Source of the DNA: Chitinophagaceae bacterium
Lineage (GTDB): Bacteria > Bacteroidota > Bacteroidia > Chitinophagales > Chitinophagaceae
Reading direction: 5' to 3'
Length of the DNA stretch: 64,000 nucleotides
Assembly (NCBI GenBank): GCA_016719165.1
Contig: JADKAJ010000005.1
Span: 248,001-312,000 of the forward strand
The notes under the pieces were generated by a model. That model did no database searches, was not told where the DNA came from, and saw only the letters and a list, made by a program, of their open reading frames with translations. The number at the start of each line of letters is the position of its first letter. Position 1 is the stretch's first letter. Both the position numbers and the translations under genes were made by a program. Positions 1-8,629 of the stretch are shown piece after piece.

Positions 1-188
1 GTATTTGAAAGAGGCCGGTAACCGGTGCTACAGGTGTTATAAGGTATTGTGTTGGTAAACACGATTTAATTATGTTACATTCGCCGCCAAATACGAAAGT
101 GGAAACAGGACAAACAGTATTGAAATATATTTAAGAACGACCTGGCTCTCTCTTTCCAGGGAGTTGAAGGGACAAAAACGACTGACTA
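1..188. other. Left-edge intergenic stretch
   Basis: No gene is supported here. A minus-strand reading frame runs through it but has no recognisable protein and crosses the start of the PhnA-like gene on the other strand. A short palindrome (ccggtaaccgg) lies near base 15. The stretch presumably holds the leader and promoter of the PhnA-like gene, but I see no convincing promoter match. Confidence 0.5.
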
Positions 189-767
189 ATGAAACAAGAC
201 GAATTACTGGCCAAAAGAAGCGGTAACAAATGCGAATTATGTGAAGCAACAGAACACCTGAAAGTGTATGAAGTGCCACCGGCTACTGGTAATATGGATG
301 ATGCGATACTGCTATGCCCTAAATGCCTGGCACAAGTAGAAAAAAAAGAAGAACTGGACAGCTCACACTGGCAGTGTTTAACCACCAGTATGTGGAGTGA
401 AGTACCGGCCGTACAGGTAATGGCCTGGCGTATGCTTAACCGTTTACGCAATGAAAGCTGGGCGTCGGAACAACTGGATATGCTGTACCTCGATGATGAA
501 AAACTGGCCTGGGCCAAAGCCAGTGGCGACCATGAGAACGATGCTTCAGTTGACCTGCATAAAGATTGTTTTGGTGCTATTCTGCAAAGCGGGGATAATG
601 TGGTACTCACCAAATCACTGGATGTAAAAGGCTCTTCGGTGAATGCAAAAGTTGGAACTGTTGTACGTAATATACGTCTGGTGCCTGGTAATACAGAACA
701 GATAGAAGGGAAAATAGAAGGCCAGCAAATCGTGATACTGACAAAATATTTAAGAAAGCAGGGATAA
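189..767 (+). CDS. PhnA-domain zinc-ribbon protein (YjdM-like)
   Basis: The 192-residue protein matches the PhnA/YjdM family. An N-terminal zinc ribbon is visible as two Cys pairs, C15/C18 and C43/C46. A C-terminal PhnA domain at about 125-190 carries a GD-V-LTK-LDVKGSS stretch followed by GT-V-NIRLV. Despite the historic name, the family is not the phosphonoacetate hydrolase and its role is unsettled. A central region of about 75 residues rich in Trp and acidic residues (about 55-125) separates the two domains, so the protein is longer than the roughly 110-residue E. coli form. The gene stands alone. It faces the next gene tail to tail across a hairpin. The family call is firm; the function is unknown. 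Confidence 0.85.
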   Translation: MKQDELLAKRSGNKCELCEATEHLKVYEVPPATGNMDDAILLCPKCLAQVEKKEELDSSHWQCLTTSMWSEVPAVQVMAWRMLNRLRNESWASEQLDMLYLDDEKLAWAKASGDHENDASVDLHKDCFGAILQSGDNVVLTKSLDVKGSSVNAKVGTVVRNIRLVPGNTEQIEGKIEGQQIVILTKYLRKQG

Positions 768-772
768 GAAAA

Positions 773-804
773 TAGCCATTGTCTGACCGGGTAAACAATG
801 GCTA
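773..804. terminator. Hairpin between convergent genes
   Basis: Ten-base perfect arms (tagccattgt / acaatggcta) surround a 12-base loop, just after the PhnA-like stop codon and before the stop of the opposing gene. The tails are AT-rich on both sides but lack a clean T run, so termination strength is uncertain. The position suits a shared bidirectional terminator. Confidence 0.55.
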
Positions 805-827
805 AATAATAAGTATTTATCCGGTAA

Positions 828-2240
828 TCAGTTTACAGCAAGTTCAGTATATTTTTTACTGATCTTATCCATGATATACCCGCTAATCCAGCCAACATAA
901 GCATACCTGGGAAAAATGAATTTCTTACCGGGGTTCACCGTATTTACCTGGTCTATAAGCTCATCCAGCCAGATAGCGCCGGAGAGTAAAGCTTTCTGGT
1001 CATAGGTATTGACCACTCTTTTAATATTGGCCAGCGAAGCTTTGGCATCTTCTGCATTCATCATTCTCCGCAGATCGGGTTTTACCAGGCTATCGTAACT
1101 GGAAAAAATCAATTTGCGGAAATCAGCGAAATCCTGGCGGCTCAATTCCACATGATTTTGCCTGATAGTTTCCGGATGCATCAGGGAGGCCATGCACCAT
1201 ACAATACCACCGGATATGTAGATATCCTTTGATTTAAAATCTTTTTTATCCATGAACTGGTAAACCATTACCCTGCCGAGGCTGTCGGCAATGATCTTTT
1301 CAGCCGTCTGCAGGTAATCTTCGATTTTGGGGTTGCCGGTCATATGGGCTTCCACTAAACGCTGAAAGGATTTGGTACCGAGTGGAAAAGTGACGGGTAT
1401 AAAAGAACGGTTGCCGTTAATATATCCGCCTTTTGTATTACCACTGCCCACATCAAGCTGGTTAGAATTGAGGCGGTTGATGGCCGGTACAATTCCTTTA
1501 AAACTAAGTTCGGCTTCCTCGTCCACAGTTATATAACGTATCCTGATGTTTGGGTCAAGGTCTTTGGGTCTTACCACATTGGCAAAGTATTCCACTTTAT
1601 TATATCTGTCCAGTTCTTGTTTCAGGCCGCTGCTGATAACAATATGTATCCGTGAAGATGGGATCTGGTATCTTTTCCGGATCTGGTCATAAAAAAAAGT
1701 AATGGCGTCATGGGTTTCTTTTTCACTCTGGTAAGATAAAGCCGCTGCATCAGTATTGATAGAGGTATCCGTTTTCAGTTCATATTCATTGGTCCCGTTT
1801 TTACCCATCTTTACTTCAATCACACTTAGTTTAATTCCCTTTGCACCTATTTCCACACCGGCATACAGGTCGCCAATGCCCTGAACCCCTTTGAGCAGGC
1901 TGTTCACTACATCGGCAACTACAGTCATTCCCAGTGCCTTGTATAATTTTATTGATTTCTGGTAAGCCTCTACAGCACGGGCCTGCTGACTGGTCTTGCT
2001 ATACAGGTTGCCGAGTCCTTCATAAGCCTGTGCCTGGTAGTAACTGCTCTTTGTTGCAATAGCATTTTGCAGGGCTTTGGTAAAATATTCTTCTGCCGCT
2101 TCAAATTGCTGGGCTTCCAGCAGGGAGGTTGCCGTTTTCAGAATGCGGGAAGTTGGCTGCGTTTTGATAGGTTGTGCGGCAGCACTGCAAACCACGAATA
2201 ACAAAATAACGGGTAAGAATTTTTTCAGTAACATGTTCAT
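828..2240 (-). CDS. Exported TPR protein with Ppx/GppA-like (ASKHA) domain
   Basis: The 470-residue protein starts with a signal peptide (hydrophobic 8-20, AAAQ cleavage-like site near 23). Two or three TPR-like helical repeats follow at about 35-105. The rest resembles Ppx/GppA phosphatases of the actin/Hsp70 fold. A phosphate-1-like strand lies at 127-143 (AGVEIGAKGIKLSVIEV), an EEAELSFKG stretch at 241-249 matches the conserved Ppx segment, a phosphate-2-like LDVGSGNTKG lies at 262-271, and an ISGG glycine turn is at 342-345. Ppx/GppA proteins normally act in the cytoplasm on polyphosphate or pppGpp, so the signal peptide is odd. The gene is monocistronic. The substrate is unknown and the enzyme could be a binding-only relative. 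Confidence 0.6.
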   Translation of the reverse strand: MNMLLKKFLPVILLFVVCSAAAQPIKTQPTSRILKTATSLLEAQQFEAAEEYFTKALQNAIATKSSYYQAQAYEGLGNLYSKTSQQARAVEAYQKSIKLYKALGMTVVADVVNSLLKGVQGIGDLYAGVEIGAKGIKLSVIEVKMGKNGTNEYELKTDTSINTDAAALSYQSEKETHDAITFFYDQIRKRYQIPSSRIHIVISSGLKQELDRYNKVEYFANVVRPKDLDPNIRIRYITVDEEAELSFKGIVPAINRLNSNQLDVGSGNTKGGYINGNRSFIPVTFPLGTKSFQRLVEAHMTGNPKIEDYLQTAEKIIADSLGRVMVYQFMDKKDFKSKDIYISGGIVWCMASLMHPETIRQNHVELSRQDFADFRKLIFSSYDSLVKPDLRRMMNAEDAKASLANIKRVVNTYDQKALLSGAIWLDELIDQVNTVNPGKKFIFPRYAYVGWISGYIMDKISKKYTELAVN

Positions 2241-2538
2241 ATAGTTTTATAGTCAATATTGAAACAGCATAAATCCGCAACAGCTGTTGCCAGAACAAAA
2301 GTAAAATATTCACCTGCGGGCATTGGCAGTGGCGGTGGCCAATTGTGAACAGGTTTTCAACATATTTCGATTTACTGCTGAAGGAAATAAAAACGCTTTG
2401 TAGAACGATGAATGCAATACCGGCTCCAACAGAATTCATTGGCTTCTGTATCAGAACAAGATTGTGGATAAATTTGATAAAGCGATTGTAGGGCAGGGTA
2501 GAAAAAAGTATTTTTAAAACTCACAGAATCACTTCAAT
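2241..2538. other. Intergenic region upstream of the exported TPR gene
   Basis: About 300 bases lie between two minus-strand genes. I see no convincing gene; a 112-codon minus-strand frame overlaps the N-terminus of the TPR gene and looks non-coding. A TACTTTTG box at 2296-2303 on the minus strand matches the Bacteroidota -7 consensus and probably belongs to the TPR gene. No clear -33 partner is visible. Confidence 0.5.
2296..2303 (-). promoter_or_regulatory. Putative -7 box for the exported TPR gene
   Basis: On the minus strand this reads TACTTTTG, a full match to the Bacteroidota TAnnTTTG element. It lies about 55 bases before the start codon. I see no TTTG element at the expected spacing. 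Confidence 0.4.
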
Positions 2539-3516
2539 TCATGACTTTATCCTGTTTGTATTGTCAACATTTTTCCACAGCATTGCTACTTTGCCCCTGG
2601 TCCGCATACCCTCAATATAACTTATGGCATCAGGGATTTGTTTATAAGAGTATGTTTTTTCTATATGAACCTTGATTTGTCCACTTTGAATTAAATAAGC
2701 CAATCTTTCAAGGTCATTTGAATTAGTCTCTGCAGTGAATTGTGTAAGCGGAAATTTACTGAAGGCTTTATTAAGTAATACGCTCATCATGTGACCCATA
2801 GTGGTGAAACCAATCATCACACCCCTTCGGCCCATCCGTTTGTAGTCTTTATGCGAAAGATTACCATTCGTGTCAATGACGAGGTCATATTTTTCACTGT
2901 GCTGATGAATATTTTCTTTGTCATAGGAAATAACATAATCAGCTCCTATTGATTTAACAAAGTCAGCATTCTTTTCTGAACAAACACCGGTGACCATTGC
3001 GCCATACGCTTTTGCGATTTGTACCGTAAAGTGACCAACACCACCTGAAGCGCCATTGATCAGTACTGATTCTCCTTCTTTGAGTTTACCATGTGTGATA
3101 AGAGCCTGCAATGCAGTAAGACCAGCTACCGGTACACTGGCCATTTCCGGGAAACCTGCCCCACCGGGCATCCTGGCACAAACATTTGCGGGGACACAAA
3201 CAAATTCTGCAAAAGCTCCGCCCTTAAGCGTTTCACCAAATACATAGTCGCCAATTTTGAAATGTTGTACATTCTTTCCAACTTCTTCAACAACTCCGGC
3301 AAAATCAGCACCGGGTATTTTGTCTTTGGGTTTCAATAAACCAAGGGTGAACCTGGCAAAGAAAGGCTTCCCCCGGAGTATATGCCAGTCGGCAGGATTG
3401 GCAGAATTGGCAAGGACTTTTACCAGGATATGATCATCTTTTACCAGAGGCTTTTCTACTTCTTCCAGTCTCAGCAGTTCCGGGCCACCGTATTTAGTTT
3501 TTGTAAATGCTTTCAT
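2539..3516 (-). CDS. NADPH:quinone-reductase-like MDR oxidoreductase
   Basis: The start is placed at MKAFTKTKYGG, preceded by AAGGAAA. An upstream ATG would add 29 unrelated residues and run into the preceding gene. The 325-residue product is a medium-chain dehydrogenase/reductase: an N-terminal GroES-like domain (PADWHILRG at about 41-49, PGADFAGVVEEVG at 68-80), then a Rossmann domain with GASGGVG at 155-161. The structural zinc Cys cluster is absent, as in the quinone oxidoreductase and NAD(P)-dependent crotonyl-reductase-like branch. It is the last gene of a four-gene minus-strand operon, 23 bases after the GNAT gene. The substrate cannot be read from the sequence. Confidence 0.85.
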   Translation of the reverse strand: MKAFTKTKYGGPELLRLEEVEKPLVKDDHILVKVLANSANPADWHILRGKPFFARFTLGLLKPKDKIPGADFAGVVEEVGKNVQHFKIGDYVFGETLKGGAFAEFVCVPANVCARMPGGAGFPEMASVPVAGLTALQALITHGKLKEGESVLINGASGGVGHFTVQIAKAYGAMVTGVCSEKNADFVKSIGADYVISYDKENIHQHSEKYDLVIDTNGNLSHKDYKRMGRRGVMIGFTTMGHMMSVLLNKAFSKFPLTQFTAETNSNDLERLAYLIQSGQIKVHIEKTYSYKQIPDAISYIEGMRTRGKVAMLWKNVDNTNRIKS

Positions 3517-3539
3517 TTTCCTTAAATGAAGTATGCTAT

Positions 3540-4097
3540 TTAAGAAAGGTTTAATTGTAACCATTCCCTTTTCAGCATGGCAAACTGGTATTCGCTTCCC
3601 CATTTGCCTTTGAAAAAAATATTCTCAATGAAATGGCCCTCCTGCCTGAACCCGACACTTTTCAGCAATTGTATAGAAGCAATGTTTTCTGCATCTACCG
3701 TTTCTGTAACCCTATGGAAATCGTCAAGGCCGAATAAAAAATGCAGGATAGAAAGAAGAGTCTCTTTCGCATAACCTTTCTTTTGCTCGTTGGGTGAAAT
3801 AGTAATGCCGATCTCAGCAAGCCGGGTATCATTCCCGTCAAGTTTGATAGCGCAGTCACCAATTAATTGACCGGTTGCTTTGTTTTCAATACCATACTGC
3901 ACCCATTCACCGGCCTTCCCAAATTCTTTATCTGCCTGTGCGTTGATGAAATCCTCAGCCTGCATCATTGAAAAGACATCAAACCCCTGGTATTTGGTTA
4001 CTTCCGGGTCAGAGCGGTACGCATGAAAAGCAACCAGGTCTGATAATCGCAGGTTCCTGATCAAAAGGCGTTCCGTATACACTATCAATTTGTTCAT
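3540..4097 (-). CDS. GNAT N-acetyltransferase (RimJ/RimL type)
   Basis: The 185-residue protein opens with TERLLIRNLRLSDL, the usual start of the RimJ/RimL-like GNAT branch (Acetyltransf_3). An acetyl-CoA binding loop follows at about 125-135 (NEQKKGYAKE), then a D-FHRVTETVDAENIASIQLLKSVGF stretch typical of the C-terminal half. Such enzymes acetylate N-termini, small amines or antibiotics; the target is unknown. It lies eight bases after the flavoprotein gene in the same operon. Confidence 0.85.
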   Translation of the reverse strand: MNKLIVYTERLLIRNLRLSDLVAFHAYRSDPEVTKYQGFDVFSMMQAEDFINAQADKEFGKAGEWVQYGIENKATGQLIGDCAIKLDGNDTRLAEIGITISPNEQKKGYAKETLLSILHFLFGLDDFHRVTETVDAENIASIQLLKSVGFRQEGHFIENIFFKGKWGSEYQFAMLKREWLQLNLS

Positions 4098-4105
4098 TTG
4101 CCTGG

Positions 4106-5125
4106 TTAAAAAGTTTGCTCAATCAGTTCTTTATTCAACATCATTCCTGTTGTAGTACCCATTGCCACCGCATTGGCTACCGTTCTCATCCGGGTAGTGT
4201 TGTCACCGCAGGCAAAGATACCCGGAACGGTAGTCCTTTGTGCCATATCTGTTTTAATATAGCCTTCCACGTTTATTTCACAACCCAGTGACTGCGGAAC
4301 AGAAGAATGCTGTACAAAAGCAAGCCTTGCATACATTGCTTTCAGGGCTGCATTTGTTCCGTCTTTGAAAATGATTCTTTCAGCATAACCGTTTTTGTGC
4401 TCCAATAGCTCAATTTCTTTTTCTACGATAGAGATCTTATGCTGTTGAAGCTTTTTTCTTTGCTGTTCTGAAAGATTTGATTTTCCATTGCTGTAAATCG
4501 TCAGGTCAGTTGTCCAGTTGGAAATAAGTGATGCCATTTCATATGCATCATCCCCATTGGCCAGGATGCCGGTCTTTTGGTACCTGACTTCATAGCCATG
4601 ACAATAAGGGCAGTGCAGCACACTTATACCCCAGCATGCCGCAAAACCTGGTATTTCAGGTATGATGTCTTTAATGCCTGTGGCAAACACCAGTTTTTTA
4701 GCTGTGAAACTTTCACCAGAGTCTGTCTTTATTTCAAAACCGGAATCGGTTTTGTCGCCGGTTGTTACAAAAGCATCAAGAAATGTAACCGTATCATATT
4801 GCTGCACCTGTTTTTTTGCAATGCCGGCAATTTCTTTCGGAGCCTTTCCATCGTTGGTCAGAAAATTGTGGGAGTGGGGAGTTTGTTGATTACAAGGATT
4901 ACCGCTGTCTAAGATCAATACTTTCCTTAATGCCCTGCACAGTGCCATGCCCGTCGCCAAACCTGAATAGCTACCACCAATTATTATTACATCATATTGT
5001 TTTTCGATTTTCATCCTGCTGTGTGTTGAATTGCCAAAGAATAGGAGCGGGACGATCATCCCGCTGAAAATGATACCTGTTTGTTTAATGAAGTCACGTC
5101 TTTGTACCATAAAGAATGACTGCAT
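4106..5125 (-). CDS. Thioredoxin-reductase-like NAD(P)/FAD oxidoreductase with Tat-like leader
   Basis: The 339-residue protein has an FAD Rossmann motif IIIGGSYSGLATG at 47-59, a CPYC redox-type pair at C172/C175, a central NAD(P)-binding region and a C-terminal GIFACGD FAD motif near 300. This matches the short class II pyridine nucleotide disulfide oxidoreductases. Before the core are about 38 residues with QRRDFIKQTGIIFSG and a hydrophobic run, which resembles a twin-arginine signal. An internal Met at 38 would give a cytoplasmic form. Its start codon overlaps the stop of the small membrane gene (TAATG), so the two are probably translationally coupled. Whether the leader is used is open. 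Confidence 0.8.
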   Translation of the reverse strand: MQSFFMVQRRDFIKQTGIIFSGMIVPLLFFGNSTHSRMKIEKQYDVIIIGGSYSGLATGMALCRALRKVLILDSGNPCNQQTPHSHNFLTNDGKAPKEIAGIAKKQVQQYDTVTFLDAFVTTGDKTDSGFEIKTDSGESFTAKKLVFATGIKDIIPEIPGFAACWGISVLHCPYCHGYEVRYQKTGILANGDDAYEMASLISNWTTDLTIYSNGKSNLSEQQRKKLQQHKISIVEKEIELLEHKNGYAERIIFKDGTNAALKAMYARLAFVQHSSVPQSLGCEINVEGYIKTDMAQRTTVPGIFACGDNTTRMRTVANAVAMGTTTGMMLNKELIEQTF

Positions 5126-5349
5126 TATTTTGTTGTACTGGCTTTTGAAACCCTTCGAATAAGAAAATCAAGGAAGGGTACGCCGATGAACATCATCCAC
5201 GGCACTAATGAGATGGTAAGGATGAATGTTCGCAGGTATAAAGGCAGGGAAGACAACTGTTGCCCAAATAGAAAAAGAAAAAGGGTAATGGAAGGATAAA
5301 TTACCGCCCAGATCTTCAGTGACATAAAAAGTCTTGCTTTTGTTTTCAT
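5125..5349 (-). CDS. Small membrane protein, first gene of flavoprotein operon
   Basis: The 74-residue protein has two predicted membrane segments at about 11-28 and 38-58, with a basic C-terminus (LIRRVSKASTTK). I do not recognise a family. It overlaps the flavoprotein start by one base, which supports it as a real gene. Two inverted repeats lie at and upstream of its start codon. It might anchor or couple to the flavoprotein, but that is conjecture. Confidence 0.65.
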   Translation of the reverse strand: MKTKARLFMSLKIWAVIYPSITLFLFLFGQQLSSLPLYLRTFILTISLVPWMMFIGVPFLDFLIRRVSKASTTK

Positions 5350-5382
5350 GTGTAAATTTTTGTTTTAACAATTTGTCACATG
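5347..5382. repeat. Inverted repeat at the operon start
   Basis: The arms catgtg and cacatg (extended imperfectly with aaatt inside) enclose the bases from the start codon of the small membrane gene to about 30 bases upstream. A regulator binding here could block translation or transcription start. This is a sequence observation only. Confidence 0.4.
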
Positions 5383-5389
5383 TTATTCG

Positions 5390-5438
5390 CCATAAAATCT
5401 TCATCGCCGGTTGTTATAATAGCTCGAAAATTTTATGG
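5390..5438. repeat. Second inverted repeat upstream of the operon
   Basis: The perfect nine-base arms ccataaaat and attttatgg are 31 bases apart, between the AraC-type gene and the operon it precedes. This could be an operator for the neighbouring regulator or an AT-rich coincidence. Confidence 0.35.
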
Positions 5439-5542
5439 CTTATTTCATGCTGATTAGTTTTATTTGATCAAATATTTTATCAGTACAAAAATAGATTGGA
5501 TAAATGGTGGTTTGACAGGACGATTATGCAGTTGAACAGGAT

Positions 5543-6406
5543 TTATTTAAAATTCTTCCGGAATGCCTCAGGAGAATGCCCGGTTTTTTTTTTAAAGAAC
5601 CGGATAAAGTAGGACACATCTTCATAACCCAAGTTATCGGCTATGTCTTTTACCTGGCCGGAAGTGGCGAGTAAATATCTTTTTGCTTCGAGTACGATTT
5701 GTTCATTGATAAGTTCAGACACTGTTTTTCCTGCAGATTGTTTGGCAATGGCATTTAGCTGGTAGGGAGAAAGGTTTAACAGGCCGGCATATTGAGACAC
5801 ATTTTTCATGTGCCCGATATTCGTTTCCAGTAAACGAACCAGTTCTTCAAAACGTTCCTGGGTGTAACTGCTTTTTATAGTGGCAATACTTTTCGGGTTC
5901 CGGCTTTGACGGATATATTCTATAAAGAAAAGATCGAGACTCGCTTTTATCGCTTCTGAATAACCTTCCTGCATTGCAGAAATTTCTTTGAATATATTAG
6001 CGAGGAAGGAGTGCAGTTTCATAAACCTTGCTGCTTCTACGGCACAATAGTTTTTGCCTGATGCTTTTCTCCATCGCTGTTCGGTGATGGTATTCTTCGG
6101 CTGGTAAAAAGCCAAATCAAACTCCAGCAGGAAACCCGCAGCGCCGGCTTTTAACTCCAACCGGTGAACCTGCCCGGGGCGAAGGATGAAAACTGTGTTA
6201 TCGTGTACTTTGTATTGTACAAAATCTATTTCGTGAATGCCCTGGCCATTTTGTACGGCCAGCACAAAAAAGAAGTCGTGTTTATGAAGATCATGAATAA
6301 GGTCCTTTCCTTTAGTTAATGGCTGCAACTCCCGGATGCTGAACCGGCCCGTATTGCGTTGTTCCTTGTGTGCAGCAGTAATATGTCTGACGGGAATGGT
6401 CTTCAT
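5543..6406 (-). CDS. AraC-family transcriptional regulator
   Basis: The 287-residue protein has a cupin-like sensing domain at about 25-130 (HDLHKHDFFFVLAVQNGQG, then FILRPGQVHRLE). A C-terminal AraC double helix-turn-helix follows at about 190-285, with AKRYLLATSGQVKDIADNLGYEDVSYFIRFFKK in its second motif and the typical TGHSPEAFR end. The ligand is unknown. It is on the same strand and directly upstream of the flavoprotein operon, with inverted repeats in between, so it plausibly controls that operon. Confidence 0.9.
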   Translation of the reverse strand: MKTIPVRHITAAHKEQRNTGRFSIRELQPLTKGKDLIHDLHKHDFFFVLAVQNGQGIHEIDFVQYKVHDNTVFILRPGQVHRLELKAGAAGFLLEFDLAFYQPKNTITEQRWRKASGKNYCAVEAARFMKLHSFLANIFKEISAMQEGYSEAIKASLDLFFIEYIRQSRNPKSIATIKSSYTQERFEELVRLLETNIGHMKNVSQYAGLLNLSPYQLNAIAKQSAGKTVSELINEQIVLEAKRYLLATSGQVKDIADNLGYEDVSYFIRFFKKKTGHSPEAFRKNFK

Positions 6407-6647
6407 TTGTAATTTAAGTTACGAGTTTACGGCTTTTTAAACCATTAAATTCTTTTTATGAGTTTAATGCTATACCGGAAAATAGGGGCTTAAAGGTTAG
6501 CATATGTGTATCGGCATTTGTGCCTTACAAATGTGGTTGACATGATGCATTGTTTTTCTTCTAATGCTGCGTCTTGTTTAACCACGGCGGGCACTGCGAT
6601 GCACAGCGATAATAACCCAGTATCGCTTTGTGTTCGCTATGCTTATT

Positions 6648-7184
6648 TTATTGTTTTGAGGTAGCGCCTAGTAATATCAAAAGCATCCTGTGGTTGGGAT
6701 TGGAATGTGTTTCGCTGAGTTTGAAATCATAACTCCCGGTGATATGGAAGCCTGCCTTTGTATAAAAGTTTACCGCCCGGTGGTTTTCTTTCCATACATA
6801 AAGCCACATACCCGCCTGGTTGTTTTTTTTGGACAGATCAATATTAAAACGGAGCAGTTCATATCCCAGCTTTAACTGGTAAAATTCTTTTAGCATATAG
6901 ATCCTTTCCAGCTTGGTAATGTTTTGTTGCGGGATACCAGGATGAGGTGCATGGAAAATGATCTTCGAATAACCGGCCGCCTTCCGGGCATGATAAAGAA
7001 TATGATAGATATTGCCCGGGTCGCTGAGTTCCTGTTGCAGTATGGCCGGACTGTATTTGGCAGCAACATATGCATCAATATCTGCTGCCGGGGCACTGTG
7101 CCCATGCGATTCAATAAAACTAATGCGGCCAATTTCAGCCAGCAGGGTTGCATCTTCTGTAGTTGCTTTTACAATTGTGACCAT
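6648..7184 (-). CDS. GNAT N-acetyltransferase
   Basis: The 178-residue protein shows the GNAT pattern: N-terminal IVKATTEDATLLAEIGRISFIESHG, a central LERIYMLKEFYQLKLGYELL segment that replaces the classic R/Q-x-x-G-x-G/A loop, and a C-terminal WLYVWKENHRAVNFYTKAGFHITGSYDF motif. This resembles the PaiA/YitI-like acetyltransferases. The substrate is unknown. The gene stands alone, with about 240 bases to the AraC gene containing nothing I can name. Confidence 0.8.
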   Translation of the reverse strand: MVTIVKATTEDATLLAEIGRISFIESHGHSAPAADIDAYVAAKYSPAILQQELSDPGNIYHILYHARKAAGYSKIIFHAPHPGIPQQNITKLERIYMLKEFYQLKLGYELLRFNIDLSKKNNQAGMWLYVWKENHRAVNFYTKAGFHITGSYDFKLSETHSNPNHRMLLILLGATSKQ

Positions 7185-7319
7185 CGGTTCTAAAGTAAGG
7201 ATAAATTTTATTCCCTGGTGAGAGCTACAAAGTTGGTTAGTGGGAGAGGTAGGCTTGTCAGCTACGGAGTTCCTTTAATAAATCGAATTCATCCATATTC
7301 TTTATTTTAGAAGTGAATG

Positions 7320-8597
7320 CTAAGTAGTCAATAAACTCAAATCCTCCTTCCTGTGTTTAATCACAAACAAGCCCGTAACTAGAGTAGAAAAAATAAAATA
7401 AGCCCCGAGAATATACTTGAGTGCAGCAAGATAAGCACTGGCACCAAACCAGTCATCCTGGGTATAGATAAAATATAAACCAAGACCGCTTCTCACTATT
7501 TCAACGATCATGGCAGAAGCATTCCGGTCCATCAGGTCGGTGAGTGCATATACACTGAGAAAGATAAAACCACCATACCAGAAAATATTGTAAGGGCCCA
7601 GTTCTTTGATCAATGCTATATTGCCAAATAGATAGCTTACAAAACCAAGGATCATCAGTAATTGAAACCAGGTCCAGACAGAAAATGCAGGTGAGGTTTT
7701 AGTATCGTATTTGTTAAAATGGTATACATCTTCAATTTTATACACCGGGTATTTCGTCGTCACATCAGCCGGGCGGTAACCCGTATGTTTAAACCAAAGG
7801 GTGAATTTATCTTTCCACTTCTTCGTTCTCCAGGCATCTTTGATCAGCAGCCACACATGCTGGAAATTTATTTTGATCGGGTTCCAGGTTTGTACCGGCC
7901 TGGTGATACCATACACCGGCGGTACGTTGGGTAATTCTTCCTGGTAAGTGCCAAACCATTTGTCCCAGAAAATAAAAATCTGTCCGTAGTTCTTATCGAT
8001 ATATTCTTTGTTGATGGCATGGTGCACCCGGTGATGAGAAGGGGTCACAATAATTTTTTCCAGAAAACCCATCCTGTTGATATGCCGGGTATGATACCAG
8101 AACTGGGCAAATAAATGCAGCGGTGCCACCACGCTGATCACTGCTGCGGGCACACCCAGTAAGGCAGCAGGTAACAGGAAGATTGCAAAAGTTTTTACGA
8201 TGGAAGAAATACTTTGCCGCAGGGCGCAGGCGAGGTTGAATTCTTCACTGCTGTGATGCACGATATGGCCATTCCAGAAAAAATTAGCCACATGCTGCAA
8301 GCGGTGTACCCAATAACCGGCAAAATCCAGCGCAAAAAAAGCGATGATATAAACGATAATGGTATTAGAGATCTGTGTCAGCGCCAGGTGCTCCAAAAAA
8401 AGCGGGTAAGAAAGAATAACGAGATAAAGGCCGATGACATCTTTGGTTACATTGGTAACGCCGCTGCTTAGGCTGCTGATCATATCCATATTGCGGACGG
8501 TATCAAAACCTTTTCTCCAGCCATACCATTTTTCAAAAAGTACGAGGAGAAGAAAGGCCGGCATGGCAATGAGTAGTATCTTTCCGTAGGTTTCCAT
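7320..8597 (-). CDS. Sterol desaturase / fatty acid hydroxylase family membrane protein
   Basis: The 425-residue protein is a multi-pass membrane enzyme. The di-iron His clusters of the FA_hydroxylase family sit at about 95-200: HRLQH, HIVHHSSEEFNLA, HTRHINR and HHRVHH. Family members hydroxylate or desaturate lipids and sterols with O2. The C-terminal half (about 300-420) adds further membrane segments beyond the catalytic domain, as in the alkylglycerol-monooxygenase-like branch. It is divergent from the hydroxyproline epimerase gene, with a palindromic repeat between them. The exact lipid is unknown. Confidence 0.85.
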   Translation of the reverse strand: METYGKILLIAMPAFLLLVLFEKWYGWRKGFDTVRNMDMISSLSSGVTNVTKDVIGLYLVILSYPLFLEHLALTQISNTIIVYIIAFFALDFAGYWVHRLQHVANFFWNGHIVHHSSEEFNLACALRQSISSIVKTFAIFLLPAALLGVPAAVISVVAPLHLFAQFWYHTRHINRMGFLEKIIVTPSHHRVHHAINKEYIDKNYGQIFIFWDKWFGTYQEELPNVPPVYGITRPVQTWNPIKINFQHVWLLIKDAWRTKKWKDKFTLWFKHTGYRPADVTTKYPVYKIEDVYHFNKYDTKTSPAFSVWTWFQLLMILGFVSYLFGNIALIKELGPYNIFWYGGFIFLSVYALTDLMDRNASAMIVEIVRSGLGLYFIYTQDDWFGASAYLAALKYILGAYFIFSTLVTGLFVIKHRKEDLSLLTT

Positions 8598-8629
8598 TAC
8601 TGTGCTAATTTACGAAAGACAGATGGATT

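Noticed and set aside
2101..2439. A 112-codon minus-strand frame upstream of the exported TPR gene.
   Set aside because: It overlaps the signal peptide region of the TPR gene in another frame, has an unlikely composition and no domain.
6407..6647. A 241-base spacer containing a GC-richer stretch (accacggcgggcactgcg) that looked like a gene remnant.
   Set aside because: No frame or fold could be supported, and no repeat elsewhere in the window matches it.
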